Numbered from the stretch's first letter, positions 37,036 through 46,112 are shown. The stretch: DNA of 64,000 bases from Pseudolysobacter antarcticus (GCF_004168365.1 NZ_CP035704.1:3720001-3784000), one strand, 5' to 3'. The notes: generated by a model from the letters alone, not told the origin. Translations and numbers: made by a program.

Positions 37036-37734
37036 TCAGATCGGTTCGAGGCGATAGCCGTGCTGATAGATCGCCGCGAGTCGCCAGCCGTGCTGGTCGT
37101 CCAGTTCAAGTTTCTTGCGCAGTCGGCTGATGTGCGTATCGACCGTGCGCGTAGACACCTCGGCACTGAGATTCCAGACGTCTTCGAGCAGCGAGTTGCG
37201 GCTGACGATGCGCCCCTGACGACGGAACAGATATAGCGCCAAATCAAATTCGCGGTTGGTCAGCTCCACTTCGCGTCCGGCAATGCTGGCCACACGCCGC
37301 AGCAAATCAAAAACATAGACGCCCAGAACCAGCGTATCCATTTTTTCCGCCTCGGCGCCGCGGCGCCGCAGCACCGCCGCGATGCGCGCGAGCAGCTCGG
37401 CTTTTTTGGCGGGTTTGCTGACGTAATCATCTGCACCGCTGTTCAAGCCTTGGACGATGTCCTCTTCACGTACACGAGCAGTGATAAAAATCACTGGCAA
37501 GGTCGGATGCGATGATGTGCGCAACGAGTGCAGCACTTCGATACCGCTGCTCTCCGGCAAGCCCCAGTCGAGCAATAGCAAATCCACCGCGCCGGCACCG
37601 AGGCGTCGGCGAAATTCCGCGGCGGAGCGAAACAGGCGCGTGACATAACCGGCTTCAAGCAACCACGTCTCGATCAGGCTGGCCTGATCGGCATCGTCTT
37701 CAAGCAAGCCGATCACGAGTTCACTGGTAGTCAT
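37036..37734 (-). CDS. OmpR/PhoB-type response regulator
   Basis: 232 residues. Receiver domain: acidic pair in GLLEDDADQ, phosphoacceptor Asp56 in LLLLDWGLPESSG, Thr in VIFITAR, Lys in YVSKPAKKAEL. Winged-helix effector: VELTNREFDLALYLFRRQG, SRNSLLEDVW, RTVDTHISRLRKKLE. 115 nt upstream of the coiled-coil gene on the same strand, so it may lead the module. GATAAA at 37787-37782 (minus) is a possible -10. The cognate kinase is presumably the hybrid kinase at the end of the operon. Confidence 0.92.
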   Translation of the reverse strand: MTTSELVIGLLEDDADQASLIETWLLEAGYVTRLFRSAAEFRRRLGAGAVDLLLLDWGLPESSGIEVLHSLRTSSHPTLPVIFITARVREEDIVQGLNSGADDYVSKPAKKAELLARIAAVLRRRGAEAEKMDTLVLGVYVFDLLRRVASIAGREVELTNREFDLALYLFRRQGRIVSRNSLLEDVWNLSAEVSTRTVDTHISRLRKKLELDDQHGWRLAAIYQHGYRLEPI

Positions 37735-38043
37735 CTTTTCAATCGCCAGACATGCACAACAGAGGTTGCGCTTCAGAGGGTTTTATCACAGACATAAAAA
37801 TTTAATGCTAAAGCAAATGGAAGTATTTTACTCGCCTGCGCCCGCGCTGCGCAAAACTGAAAGAGATAATCAGGGATCGATCCGGTATATCAAAAAACTG
37901 AGCCCGGATGTAGAAGCGATGTTAGGTCGCGCCGGCAGCTTGTTCTCGCCCATCTACAATCGCCGCGCCGCTGCTGTTCGCCTTGGTCAACTCAGCGACG
38001 AGCGCCGAAGATGAGAGTCGCCTGACGTTGCAAAGAAGCTGGC
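37735..38043. other. intergenic region between response regulator and XRE regulator
   Basis: 309 nt. AT-rich next to the response-regulator start, probably its promoter. An 82-codon open frame on the plus strand (37766-38014) has no motif, a TTG start and no ribosome site, and is not called. Nothing else seen. Confidence 0.5.
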
Positions 38044-38778
38044 TCAGCGCCGCCGGAGTTTGGTGAACTCGGAAAATTCCCATTTTCGCAATGCCAGCAA
38101 CGCACTGCAGCCATCACGAATTTCCAGCGGCAGCCGGGAATCCTGACGCGCCAATTCCTCGAATTCCTGAACCAGCTGGGTGATCGACATTTTCAGTCGC
38201 GCCAGCGAAGCCGCCGACAATGTGCCGCCGATGAAATGCAGTTCGTCGCTTGGTTCGTCAAAACGTGCGCGCAGAAACTCAGGTGCGACGCGCGTGACGA
38301 AAAATTCGTGCACCGGGCCGTCCTTGCGCCACGAGAAATTCCGCGCCGTGAGTTTCTTGATCCGGTGCGGCGGTCGATACGCGATGATCTGCAATGCATC
38401 CAGCCGCAACAGCACGGAAACCAACGCGTTTTCGTCGAGCGCAAACATCGACATCACTTCGCTCAATTTCCAGTCGTTGACCAGCAGATAAGTCACCACC
38501 AGCAAGCGCGGCTCGCGCACGAGAGCGCGCTCCTGTCGTTCGCTGAGCTGGGTCAGGGCGGCACTCGGCAACGCATTGCCCAGTACAAGATCGCCGAGCG
38601 ATACATCGAGCGCCGCACAGATGCGATCGAGTCGGCTCAACGAAAAATCGCCGCGACTGAAATCACGCTTGATGGTTGGTTCGCTGACATCCAGCAACTC
38701 TGCCAACTGTCGGTACGTGATGCCACGCTGGCGCAGCAACGCACGTATCGATTGCACTACCAATCGCGAACCATCCAT
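38044..38778 (-). CDS. XRE-family transcriptional regulator
   Basis: 244 residues. N-terminal Cro/C1-type HTH (8-62): IRALLRQRGITYRQLAELL, VSEPTIKRDFSRGD, LSRLDRICAALDVSLGDLV. The C-terminal 180 residues form a domain of unknown type, perhaps ligand-binding (VTYLLVNDWKLSEVMSMF). Divergent from the rhombotarget lipoprotein/rhombosortase pair, which it might regulate. An inverted repeat TGATACG ... CGTATCA over its putative promoter suggests autoregulation. Confidence 0.88.
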   Translation of the reverse strand: MDGSRLVVQSIRALLRQRGITYRQLAELLDVSEPTIKRDFSRGDFSLSRLDRICAALDVSLGDLVLGNALPSAALTQLSERQERALVREPRLLVVTYLLVNDWKLSEVMSMFALDENALVSVLLRLDALQIIAYRPPHRIKKLTARNFSWRKDGPVHEFFVTRVAPEFLRARFDEPSDELHFIGGTLSAASLARLKMSITQLVQEFEELARQDSRLPLEIRDGCSALLALRKWEFSEFTKLRRR

Positions 38779-38810
38779 AACTCTCTACTACCGAGTGAGG
38801 TATTAATTTT

Positions 38811-38837
38811 TGATACGTACAGATCAATATCGTATCA
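38811..38837. promoter_or_regulatory. candidate operator/promoter of the XRE gene
   Basis: Inverted repeat TGATACG-N13-CGTATCA, 33-59 nt upstream of the XRE ATG. On the minus strand a TTGATC inside the repeat and a TAATAC 16 nt later could be -35 and -10, so a bound dimer would block polymerase. Confidence 0.5.
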
Positions 38838-38992
38838 CTGGCGCAGGATAGTTTGCGCCAGCAAACATTCTTCAAGCAGGCTGGCGCAGCAAAAGCACGG
38901 TGAGCGAGCGAAAAATCATTCGGCTAACAACTGGAAATCTCCGGCGTGCATTTGCGAAATTCGTTCAGTCCATCATCGCCACAGGAGTTTTT

Positions 38993-39838
38993 ATGCCGCG
39001 CGGATCACTGCCGTTCTTGATCGTATTGCCACTGCTGGTTTTGCTGCTAGCTGCGAGCGGTTGCGCATCGTGGGTCACGCCGCACAGTGTCAGGCAGGCT
39101 GGCAGCGTGGTGGACTATTTGTATCCCGATGCGAAGGAACCGCCGCAACTCGAACCGACCGTGACGCGGCTGCATCCGCCGGTGCGAGTCGGCATCGCGT
39201 TCGTACCGGGCGCCTGCGGTTGCGAGGGTTTGGCCGAGGCGGAAAAGCAGAACTTGCTGCAGCGGGTCAAGGATTCGTTCGCGCAATATCCCTACATCGG
39301 CAACATCGAAATCATTCCGAGCAGCTATCTGCGCACGCACGGCGGCTTCACCAATCTGCAACAGGTCGCGAGCATGTTCAACATCGAGGCGATCGCGCTG
39401 GTTTCCTACGATCAAGTGCAGTTCAACGACACCAACGCCCTCGCGGTGTTGTACTGGACCGTGGTCGGCGCGTATGTCATCCGCGGCGACAAATACGATG
39501 TGCAGACCATGGTCGATGCTGCGGTGTTCGACGTGAGCAGTCGGAAACTATTGTTCCGTGCGCCGGGTACGAGTCAGATCAAAGGCAATGCATCGATGGC
39601 CAGTTTCAGCCAGCGCAGCCGCGCCGCGCGCGATCTCGGTTACCAGCAAGCAGTCGATCAGTTGATTCCGCAATTGCATGTCGATCTAGACAAATTCAAG
39701 GAGCGCATCAAATCCGATGCCGGATTCAAAGTCGAAAACAAACCGGGCTACAGCGGCGCTGGAGATTTCGGCGCGTTCGGTTTACTCCTAGTATTAGGCC
39801 TGTGCGGAGTCGGTTATGCCCGCCGCGCGCAGAGCTAA
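38993..39838 (+). CDS. rhombotarget-type lipoprotein with GlyGly-CTERM-like tail
   Basis: 281 residues from ATG 38993 (CAGGAG five nt upstream). Lipobox LLLAASGC gives an acylated Cys near residue 23. The body contains FVPGACGCEGLAEAEKQNLL. The C-terminus is a sorting signal: GYSGAGDFGAFG, a hydrophobic helix (LLLVLGLCGVGY) and basic ARRAQS. This combination, with the rhombosortase gene overlapping its 3' end by 23 nt, fits the rhombotarget lipoprotein family: the tail is expected to be cut by the neighbouring intramembrane protease. Final role of the lipoprotein is unknown. Confidence 0.88.
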   Translation: MPRGSLPFLIVLPLLVLLLAASGCASWVTPHSVRQAGSVVDYLYPDAKEPPQLEPTVTRLHPPVRVGIAFVPGACGCEGLAEAEKQNLLQRVKDSFAQYPYIGNIEIIPSSYLRTHGGFTNLQQVASMFNIEAIALVSYDQVQFNDTNALAVLYWTVVGAYVIRGDKYDVQTMVDAAVFDVSSRKLLFRAPGTSQIKGNASMASFSQRSRAARDLGYQQAVDQLIPQLHVDLDKFKERIKSDAGFKVENKPGYSGAGDFGAFGLLLVLGLCGVGYARRAQS

Positions 39839-40418
39839 TTGGCCGTGGGTCAGCATCGCCGTCACGACGAGCTGCGTGATGCTTGCGGCAATGCCGGAGT
39901 CGCTGATCGAACCTCTGAGTGGTAATCGTCACGCGATTCTGCACGGCGAATTGTGGCGCCTATGGTCCGCGCATCTGACGCATTTTTCGCCGCGTCATGC
40001 GCTGATCGATTCGGCAGCTTTGCTGGTGAACGGCACGATGGCGGAGTCGATCTTCGGATCGCATCGAGTCGCTCAGTTTGTGCTGATCGGCGCGCCATTG
40101 ATTTCGAGCGGAATTGTGCTGGTATCGCCAGACTTGCTCGACTACCGCGGCGCATCCGCGATCGCCATCATGCTCGCGACGATGGTCGGTTTGTCGCTGT
40201 GGCAATCGCGACCGTCGACTCGATTGACTCTCAGTATTCTCGCAGCGTGTCTGTTCGCGAAGATCGGCTTCGATGCAATCGGACTATCACTGACACTGAC
40301 CGATCTGCCGAATCAAGTACACGTTGCCTGGCAAGCGCATCTGCTCGCAATCGCGATTGGTGCGGGATGGTATTTCTTGCAGAAACCCGGCGCGATGGAA
40401 ATCACCGCGCCGGTTTGA
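39816..40418 (+). CDS. rrtA: rhombosortase (rhomboid-family C-terminal sorting protease)
   Basis: 200-residue, roughly six-helix inner-membrane protease. Signature HGELWRLWSAHLTHFSPRH (43-61); catalytic Ser114 in DYRGASAIAIML and His175 in WQAHLLAIAIG. It removes GlyGly-CTERM tails from exported proteins. It overlaps the lipoprotein gene by 23 nt, so the two are co-translated and the lipoprotein is the likely dedicated substrate. No other protein fully in this window has an obvious GlyGly-CTERM tail. Confidence 0.9.
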   Translation: MPAARRANWPWVSIAVTTSCVMLAAMPESLIEPLSGNRHAILHGELWRLWSAHLTHFSPRHALIDSAALLVNGTMAESIFGSHRVAQFVLIGAPLISSGIVLVSPDLLDYRGASAIAIMLATMVGLSLWQSRPSTRLTLSILAACLFAKIGFDAIGLSLTLTDLPNQVHVAWQAHLLAIAIGAGWYFLQKPGAMEITAPV

Positions 40419-40437
40419 AGTGTCACATGAAGACGGA

Positions 40438-43400
40438 CTATTTTCCGCTTTTCAAACTGCTACTGTCGAATCCCAGCGCGATAGGGCCACTCGCGTTGCT
40501 GCCCTGGGCGCGAATTATCCAGTTGAAATTGAAACCGAGGACCAGCTGATCGACGCGGTACATCGTCAGCATACTCAGGTCCGGTGCTGCCGGAATCACT
40601 TCACCATTCACCCCGCCGATCCATGAGCGCTTTCGATTCGGCAGCCCGGCATCGACGCTGGCCGGGAAACGGCTCGGTTTGCGTGTGACCAGCGCGATCA
40701 GGATATCGCCGCTGCCAGTAAGCGTGAGCCCGCCCGGAATGGTGATCGTCTGGAAACTGTCTTGTGGCGCGGTTATCACCTGCCCTGCAAACGAACCCTT
40801 CAGCACCGCACCGTTGCTCGGATAACTATCGTTGTCCTGGTAGACAAAAACATCGAACGTGTCGCCAAGATCGGTGTTGGCAGCGTCGAATGCGGTTTGC
40901 ACCGTGTTCAGCGTGATTGGATAGTCAGTCGGCGCCGGGCTGAAACGGTTCAACCAGATCATCGAATGTGGCAAGCCATTGAGCTGACTGCCAAGCGCGT
41001 TGGTAATTGTGCCGCCTGGATAGTTGTCCGTGACCAGGCTGCAGCTATTGCTGCTGCATCCCACACTCGGCGGCGGCGGCTGGCGTATCGCCACGCTGAT
41101 GTGCTGCGGTGGGGCGAGTCCGCTGCTCTCGGTCAAAATGACATTGCCCAGCACAACCGTCGGCGCCGCACCCGAGCGTGTTGCGGTGAAGACGATGGTT
41201 TGGGTAGCGCCCGCTGCAAGCGTGAAACTTGCCGGCGAGGCGGACACGGCAAAACTCGCTGCCGCTGTTGTACTGATGGTCCAGTTACCTGCGCTAGCCA
41301 GTCGATTACGCACGGTGCGGCTCCAGCTGCAACTCGGCAGCGCACACGCCATGTCGCGCAAGTCGGGCAGGTTAAGGGTCTTGATCGCGATCGGCGTGGC
41401 GCCATCCGGATTGGCCGCGACAAAATTGGCGTAGGTTTCATCCATGGTCAGGCCAGCCAAAGTTGCCTTGCTCAGATCGACCCGACCGCTGCCAACATCC
41501 TCGCTGGTCCACGGGGTCGTACCGTCGTCAAGCACACCGTTGTTATTCACCGCGGTCATCATCAGTGCCGATTTGACCTCCTGCACCGACCAGTCCGGAT
41601 GCACCGCGCGCACCAGCGCGCCGGCGCCGGTGACATGCGGTGTCGCCATCGAGGTGCCGCTCATATACGCGTAGTTGCCATCCTGAACATCGGATGCCGC
41701 ATAGATATTGACCCCCGGTGCAGTGATGTTGGGTTTGGTCGCGTCCTGATCGACCGGACCGCGATAACTGAAACTGGCCAGCACATCGCCCTGCGTCGCG
41801 CCGACGAGCAAATGCCGATACCAACCGATACCACCGCCGCTGGCAGCAGCCAGACTTTCCATGCCGGCGGAAAAAATTCGATCGCCAGGCGGTCCTGCCG
41901 GATTGAGCGGCGCGATGAACACCAGCAAGGCATCGCTGCTGGTGCCATCAAGGCTGAAGGCGGGCACGGACGGCGCGCCGGTCGTATCCATCGCGATGGT
42001 CCCGTTGACATTGTTGCCAATGAGCACACGCGTCGCGCCAGCAGCAACCGCGTTGCTGATTTTTTCCGTGAACGGACATTCGCCGCGACGAATTACGGCG
42101 ACCGCACCAAGAAAATAATTGGCTGGGAAACCGCCTTCCGCACTGCAGCCGATCAGGTTGGTCGGGTACGAGATCAACGGCAGGCCACTCTTGTCGATCG
42201 AATTCACGGTAGTCGTGGTGGAGCCGGGCGTCAGCGCGAGATTGGCGATGCCGGGCGGCACACTGCCGGGGCCGGTGACTTTCATGTATGCGCCGATGTA
42301 TTGATCCTGGGTTGACGCCGCGACCGTCATCACCCACGGACCCAGATGATTGACCATGCTATGCGGATCGGTCTGCGCGCCTTGTAGGTTGCCTGCCGCT
42401 GCCGCAACGAAAATGTCGGCGTTGACGGCATCGAGGAAATCTCGATCGTTGTCGTTCCACGGATCGGTGCCACCAGAGATGGAAAAGTTGAGCACATCGA
42501 CCTGGTCCGCAATCGCATTTTGTACGCCAGCCAGGATCGAGGCGCCGTCGCATGAGTCGGTCTCGCACACTTTGTAGTGGTGAATCGCCGCGCACGGCGC
42601 GACGCCGGACATGCTCACACCACCGGGCAAGTTTGGCGCGGGATTACTGTTGGCGGCGTTTATGGTATTGCCGGCGATCGTGCTCGAAGTATGCACGCCA
42701 TGGCCAAATCCTGGATTGGCTTGCGGATTCGCTCCATGACAATAGCCGTTGATATCGGTACTGCTGCAATCCACTGCCACGAGTTTCGGCACGAGGGCGC
42801 GAAAGCCACAATTCGCATCATCGGCAAATGCCGGATGCGAGCTGCTGGTGCCGGCATCAAGATCACCGACCACGATGCCTTTACCGGTGGTGCCGACATG
42901 CGTGGGTGTGGCTGAGCCCGACCAGATCGTATCGGCGCCGATGAATTTCGGGCCACGATAAATCGTCAACTGCTGCTGCCCGGCTACACGTACCGATTGC
43001 ACACCGGAGACCGCAGCGACGCTAGCCGCTTCGGCCGCGCTCAGATCGGTCGCGATCGCATTCGCCGTGATCGCGTAGTGGTGCGTGACCACCAGTGTGC
43101 GACCCAGCATATGGTTGATCGTATCGATATACGCGCTGCGCTGATTCGCCAGATACTTCGCATAACTCTGCGCCGCCGCTGAATGCACATCGAGCTTGCG
43201 CTGACCGTCGACATTTTTCGGTGCGGTGGATTGCAGACCGGCGACCGTCCCAGTGTTATGCAAGACACCGGCCTCGCTGAAAGTGATGATATACGGCTGG
43301 ACATCGGTGGTATTGCTGACTGATCCAGCAGCCGCAAATGGATGCGCAGTGACCGTCGTGACCTCGGCTGCATGCGAAGGGATGAAACCCGAAAATCCTG

Positions 43401-43461
43401 CCGCAATCAGCGCAAGGCCGATGCTCAGTGCACGGGTGATAGATCGAACCGAGGTATGCAT
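40438..43461 (-). CDS. secreted subtilisin-like protease with PA domain
   Basis: 1007 residues from ATG 43461 (GGAGAA upstream); an open extension to 43602 is not used. Signal peptide 1-32 (ALSIGLALIAAGFSGFIPSHA). Inhibitor_I9-like propeptide to about 160. S8 triad: Asp202 in GDLDAGT, His254 in GFGHGVHT, Ser604 in SGTSMATPH. A PA domain (about 425-520, AVAVIRRGECPFTEKISNA) is inserted between His and Ser, as in C5a-peptidase-like subtilases. Right after it lies DRIFSAGMES (527-536), resembling the C-terminal motif of other secreted proteins here. C-terminal beta domains follow. Convergent with the rhombosortase gene. Confidence 0.93.
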   Translation of the reverse strand: MHTSVRSITRALSIGLALIAAGFSGFIPSHAAEVTTVTAHPFAAAGSVSNTTDVQPYIITFSEAGVLHNTGTVAGLQSTAPKNVDGQRKLDVHSAAAQSYAKYLANQRSAYIDTINHMLGRTLVVTHHYAITANAIATDLSAAEAASVAAVSGVQSVRVAGQQQLTIYRGPKFIGADTIWSGSATPTHVGTTGKGIVVGDLDAGTSSSHPAFADDANCGFRALVPKLVAVDCSSTDINGYCHGANPQANPGFGHGVHTSSTIAGNTINAANSNPAPNLPGGVSMSGVAPCAAIHHYKVCETDSCDGASILAGVQNAIADQVDVLNFSISGGTDPWNDNDRDFLDAVNADIFVAAAAGNLQGAQTDPHSMVNHLGPWVMTVAASTQDQYIGAYMKVTGPGSVPPGIANLALTPGSTTTTVNSIDKSGLPLISYPTNLIGCSAEGGFPANYFLGAVAVIRRGECPFTEKISNAVAAGATRVLIGNNVNGTIAMDTTGAPSVPAFSLDGTSSDALLVFIAPLNPAGPPGDRIFSAGMESLAAASGGGIGWYRHLLVGATQGDVLASFSYRGPVDQDATKPNITAPGVNIYAASDVQDGNYAYMSGTSMATPHVTGAGALVRAVHPDWSVQEVKSALMMTAVNNNGVLDDGTTPWTSEDVGSGRVDLSKATLAGLTMDETYANFVAANPDGATPIAIKTLNLPDLRDMACALPSCSWSRTVRNRLASAGNWTISTTAAASFAVSASPASFTLAAGATQTIVFTATRSGAAPTVVLGNVILTESSGLAPPQHISVAIRQPPPPSVGCSSNSCSLVTDNYPGGTITNALGSQLNGLPHSMIWLNRFSPAPTDYPITLNTVQTAFDAANTDLGDTFDVFVYQDNDSYPSNGAVLKGSFAGQVITAPQDSFQTITIPGGLTLTGSGDILIALVTRKPSRFPASVDAGLPNRKRSWIGGVNGEVIPAAPDLSMLTMYRVDQLVLGFNFNWIIRAQGSNASGPIALGFDSSSLKSGK

Positions 43462-43677
43462 TCTGTTCTCCGATGGTGTGCTTGCGATGCCGACGAAAAG
43501 CAGCGGTTGCCACCAGCGCGTCGTTCGAACGATTTGAGAAAACGGCGTGACCGCATAACGCGGCATTTCAGAACCTGCGTGAAATGCAAAGATCGCCAGC
43601 AAGCGAAGGTGCGGTGTGAATCGGCTGTCGCGAAAAGGCCGCGGCTTGTTTTTCGGACACGCTAGTCAGTGACCAAT

Positions 43678-43703
43678 GCGACGACGCATTGCTGCGTCGT
43701 CGC
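43678..43703. terminator. strong hairpin after the propeller gene
   Basis: Perfect 11-bp GC-rich arms GCGACGACGCA and TGCGTCGTCGC with a 4-nt loop, 25 nt past the stop of the propeller-protein gene. No U-tract follows on the minus strand, so termination is only probable. Confidence 0.5.
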
Positions 43704-43727
43704 GGTTTGAGCGGGCGAGGTTCGTGA

Positions 43728-46112
43728 TTACGGCGTTTCGAATCCGCTGTGGAAAACCGCGTCCTTGGAGAAGGCTGCCAAACCCTGCTGGTAAGCGAGA
43801 TCGAATGAAGGGAAGTTTCCGCCTGCGTAGAGCACGCCGTTATTGAAGACCAAGGTGTAGATCGTGCCGCCAGATACTTTGGGATCGAAATTGGTGGCGC
43901 TACCATCACTGACATTGAGCCCAGCCAAGGCGCTGCGCGTCAGGCCGCCGATGCTTTCGAAATCGCCGCCGGCGTATACCGTGGCACCATCGGCCGAAAC
44001 CGTAATCGCATTGATGGCACCGTCATTGTTTTCGCCATTGGGCTGCGGATCGAACGGCGTTGGCATGGCATCGCTCATATTGATCCCGGCGAGGTTATGC
44101 CTCGCAACGCCACGTACTCCGGTATAACCGCCACCGACATAAATCGTGTTGCCGGAGATGGCCAGCGCGTTGACATTACTGCCGAATATTCCATCTGCCA
44201 ACTGCGGGTCCCAATTCGTGAGGCTGCCATCTGCGATGCTAAACGCCGCCAATCTGGTACGCGCTTCGCCATTAACGGTCAAGAAAGCACCGCCCACGTA
44301 CACCCGATCTGCGCTAGTGACGATCACGTCGGCCGTGCCGTCGAGTGCGGGACTCCATGCAGTAGCAGTGCCGTCGACTGTGCTCAGTGCCGCGAGTAGT
44401 GCACGCGACTGGCCACCGATGGTCTGAAAGCCGCCACCGGCGTAGAGCACATTGCCTGACAGGGCAATCGTACTAACCTGAGCACTGGCGGACGGGTTCC
44501 AACTACTGGCTGTGGCGTTGATCGTGCTGACTGCGGCGATGTTGCTGCGTGGCTGACCGCCGATCGCGGTAAATGCACCCGCCACGTATAGCGTATTGCC
44601 CGATATCTGGAGGTCTTTCACGAGCGCATATCCGCCGTTGCTTCCTTGCGCATTCGGGTCCCACGCCGTCGGCGTGCCATCACCTGCATTGATCGCCACG
44701 AGGCTGGATCGCGCAATACCGCCGATCGAACTGAGCTGACCGCCGAAATAGACCGCCGTAGCAGTAACAGCAATGGCGTTCACTGAACCGTTAGGGTTGG
44801 GATCAAACGTCGTCGCACTACCGTCGGCACCATTCAACTGCGCAATATAGTTACGCGACTGGCCGCCCGCCGAGCTGATACCACCGCCCACATATACCGT
44901 CGAGCCCGACACGGCTAGTGTGTTGATGTTGCCTTGAACATCGGGGTCGAAAGCCGTGGCGCTGCCATTCGCTGCATTCAAACCGGCAAGACCAGCGCGC
45001 GATGCGCCGCCCATGGTGTCGAACGAGCCGCCAACGAATACGGTTGCCCCGGATACTGCCAGCGCATCGATGCTGGCATAGGAAACATTGCCGTAATAAC
45101 TCGGGGACGGGGCAAAGCCCGCCACCACCGTGCCATCCGTTGCACCGCCGAGATGGAGTGCTGCGATGGCACGCAAAGGCACGCTGTTGACGGTACTGAA
45201 GCTGCCGCCGACATACAGGATCGATCCAGCGATAGCGAGTGACGACACTCTCGGCTGACCGGCGAGAACAGGATTGAACGAGCTGTTGGCCGAACCGTTG
45301 CCGGAATCGAGCGCGGCAAGTCCGGTGCGTGGCTGGCCACCGATGGTGGCGAAGCTGCCGCCCGCATACACGGTCAGCCCGTCGCTGGAAACTGCCAACG
45401 CATTCACGTTGCCGTCGGCGTACGGATTAAACGAGTTCACATAACCAATCAGGTCGTAACCCGCGATATTGCTGCGCGCCGTGCCATCGATAACGGTGAA
45501 TGGGCCGGCCAGGTAAAGAATCGATCCAGACAGCGCCAGCTCGCTCACGGCGCCGTTCAGTACCGGATGAAAGTTCGGATCGACACTGTGATCGGCAAAA
45601 ATATGCGCCACGTTGGTTTGCGCGATGCCACCGATATGAGTAAACAGGCCACCGACAAACCAGCCGCCGGCGCCGTCGCTTATAACCGCACGCACCCCCG
45701 TCGTTGCTCCGCCCGTATAACTGGGGCCGGCGCCAGCGATATCCGGCATCGCCGTATTCAGCGAACCATCCAGCGCCACTTCGACACCAGGCCCGGTGCG
45801 CGGACCAACGCGGCTGAATTGTCCGCCGACATAAATAGTGTCTCCCGAACGTACGATCGCATTGACGGCGCCATCGGTGACGTAGGTACGCATCGGCGTG
45901 TTGGGCAGCGCCGCGTAGAATTCCGTGATCGCATTGGTCGAATCGTCTGTCACTTCGCTACGCTTGCTGCTGTCTGGAAGTGTTGCGGCAACGGCGACGA
46001 GCGACATGCCTACCGACAGCACGACCAGCAGCGGACGCAATATCGCGCGGACGTCAATTAGGAATTTTGCGCGGTTTGCAGCAGCGCGGCCGGGTGGATT
46101 TCGAAGGGACAT
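43728..46112 (-). CDS. secreted 14-repeat beta-propeller-like protein
   Basis: 794 residues from ATG 46112; GTG 46124 is an alternative four codons upstream. N-terminal export signal around LLVVLSVGMSLVAVAA (after a 30-residue basic n-region). The rest is about 14 repeats of a 40-65-residue unit with consensus [VIL]Y.GG.F..[IV]GG..R followed by NIAALD-like and a Phe-Asp-Pro turn, a kelch/delta-60-like blade. The chain ends DAVFHSGFETP. No catalytic residues are evident, so it is likely a surface binding or adhesive protein. Same strand as the subtilase downstream. Confidence 0.88.
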   Translation of the reverse strand: MSLRNPPGRAAANRAKFLIDVRAILRPLLVVLSVGMSLVAVAATLPDSSKRSEVTDDSTNAITEFYAALPNTPMRTYVTDGAVNAIVRSGDTIYVGGQFSRVGPRTGPGVEVALDGSLNTAMPDIAGAGPSYTGGATTGVRAVISDGAGGWFVGGLFTHIGGIAQTNVAHIFADHSVDPNFHPVLNGAVSELALSGSILYLAGPFTVIDGTARSNIAGYDLIGYVNSFNPYADGNVNALAVSSDGLTVYAGGSFATIGGQPRTGLAALDSGNGSANSSFNPVLAGQPRVSSLAIAGSILYVGGSFSTVNSVPLRAIAALHLGGATDGTVVAGFAPSPSYYGNVSYASIDALAVSGATVFVGGSFDTMGGASRAGLAGLNAANGSATAFDPDVQGNINTLAVSGSTVYVGGGISSAGGQSRNYIAQLNGADGSATTFDPNPNGSVNAIAVTATAVYFGGQLSSIGGIARSSLVAINAGDGTPTAWDPNAQGSNGGYALVKDLQISGNTLYVAGAFTAIGGQPRSNIAAVSTINATASSWNPSASAQVSTIALSGNVLYAGGGFQTIGGQSRALLAALSTVDGTATAWSPALDGTADVIVTSADRVYVGGAFLTVNGEARTRLAAFSIADGSLTNWDPQLADGIFGSNVNALAISGNTIYVGGGYTGVRGVARHNLAGINMSDAMPTPFDPQPNGENNDGAINAITVSADGATVYAGGDFESIGGLTRSALAGLNVSDGSATNFDPKVSGGTIYTLVFNNGVLYAGGNFPSFDLAYQQGLAAFSKDAVFHSGFETP

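Noticed and set aside
37766-38014. 82-codon plus-strand open frame
   Set aside because: TTG start, no ribosome site, no recognisable motif, lies in a likely promoter region.
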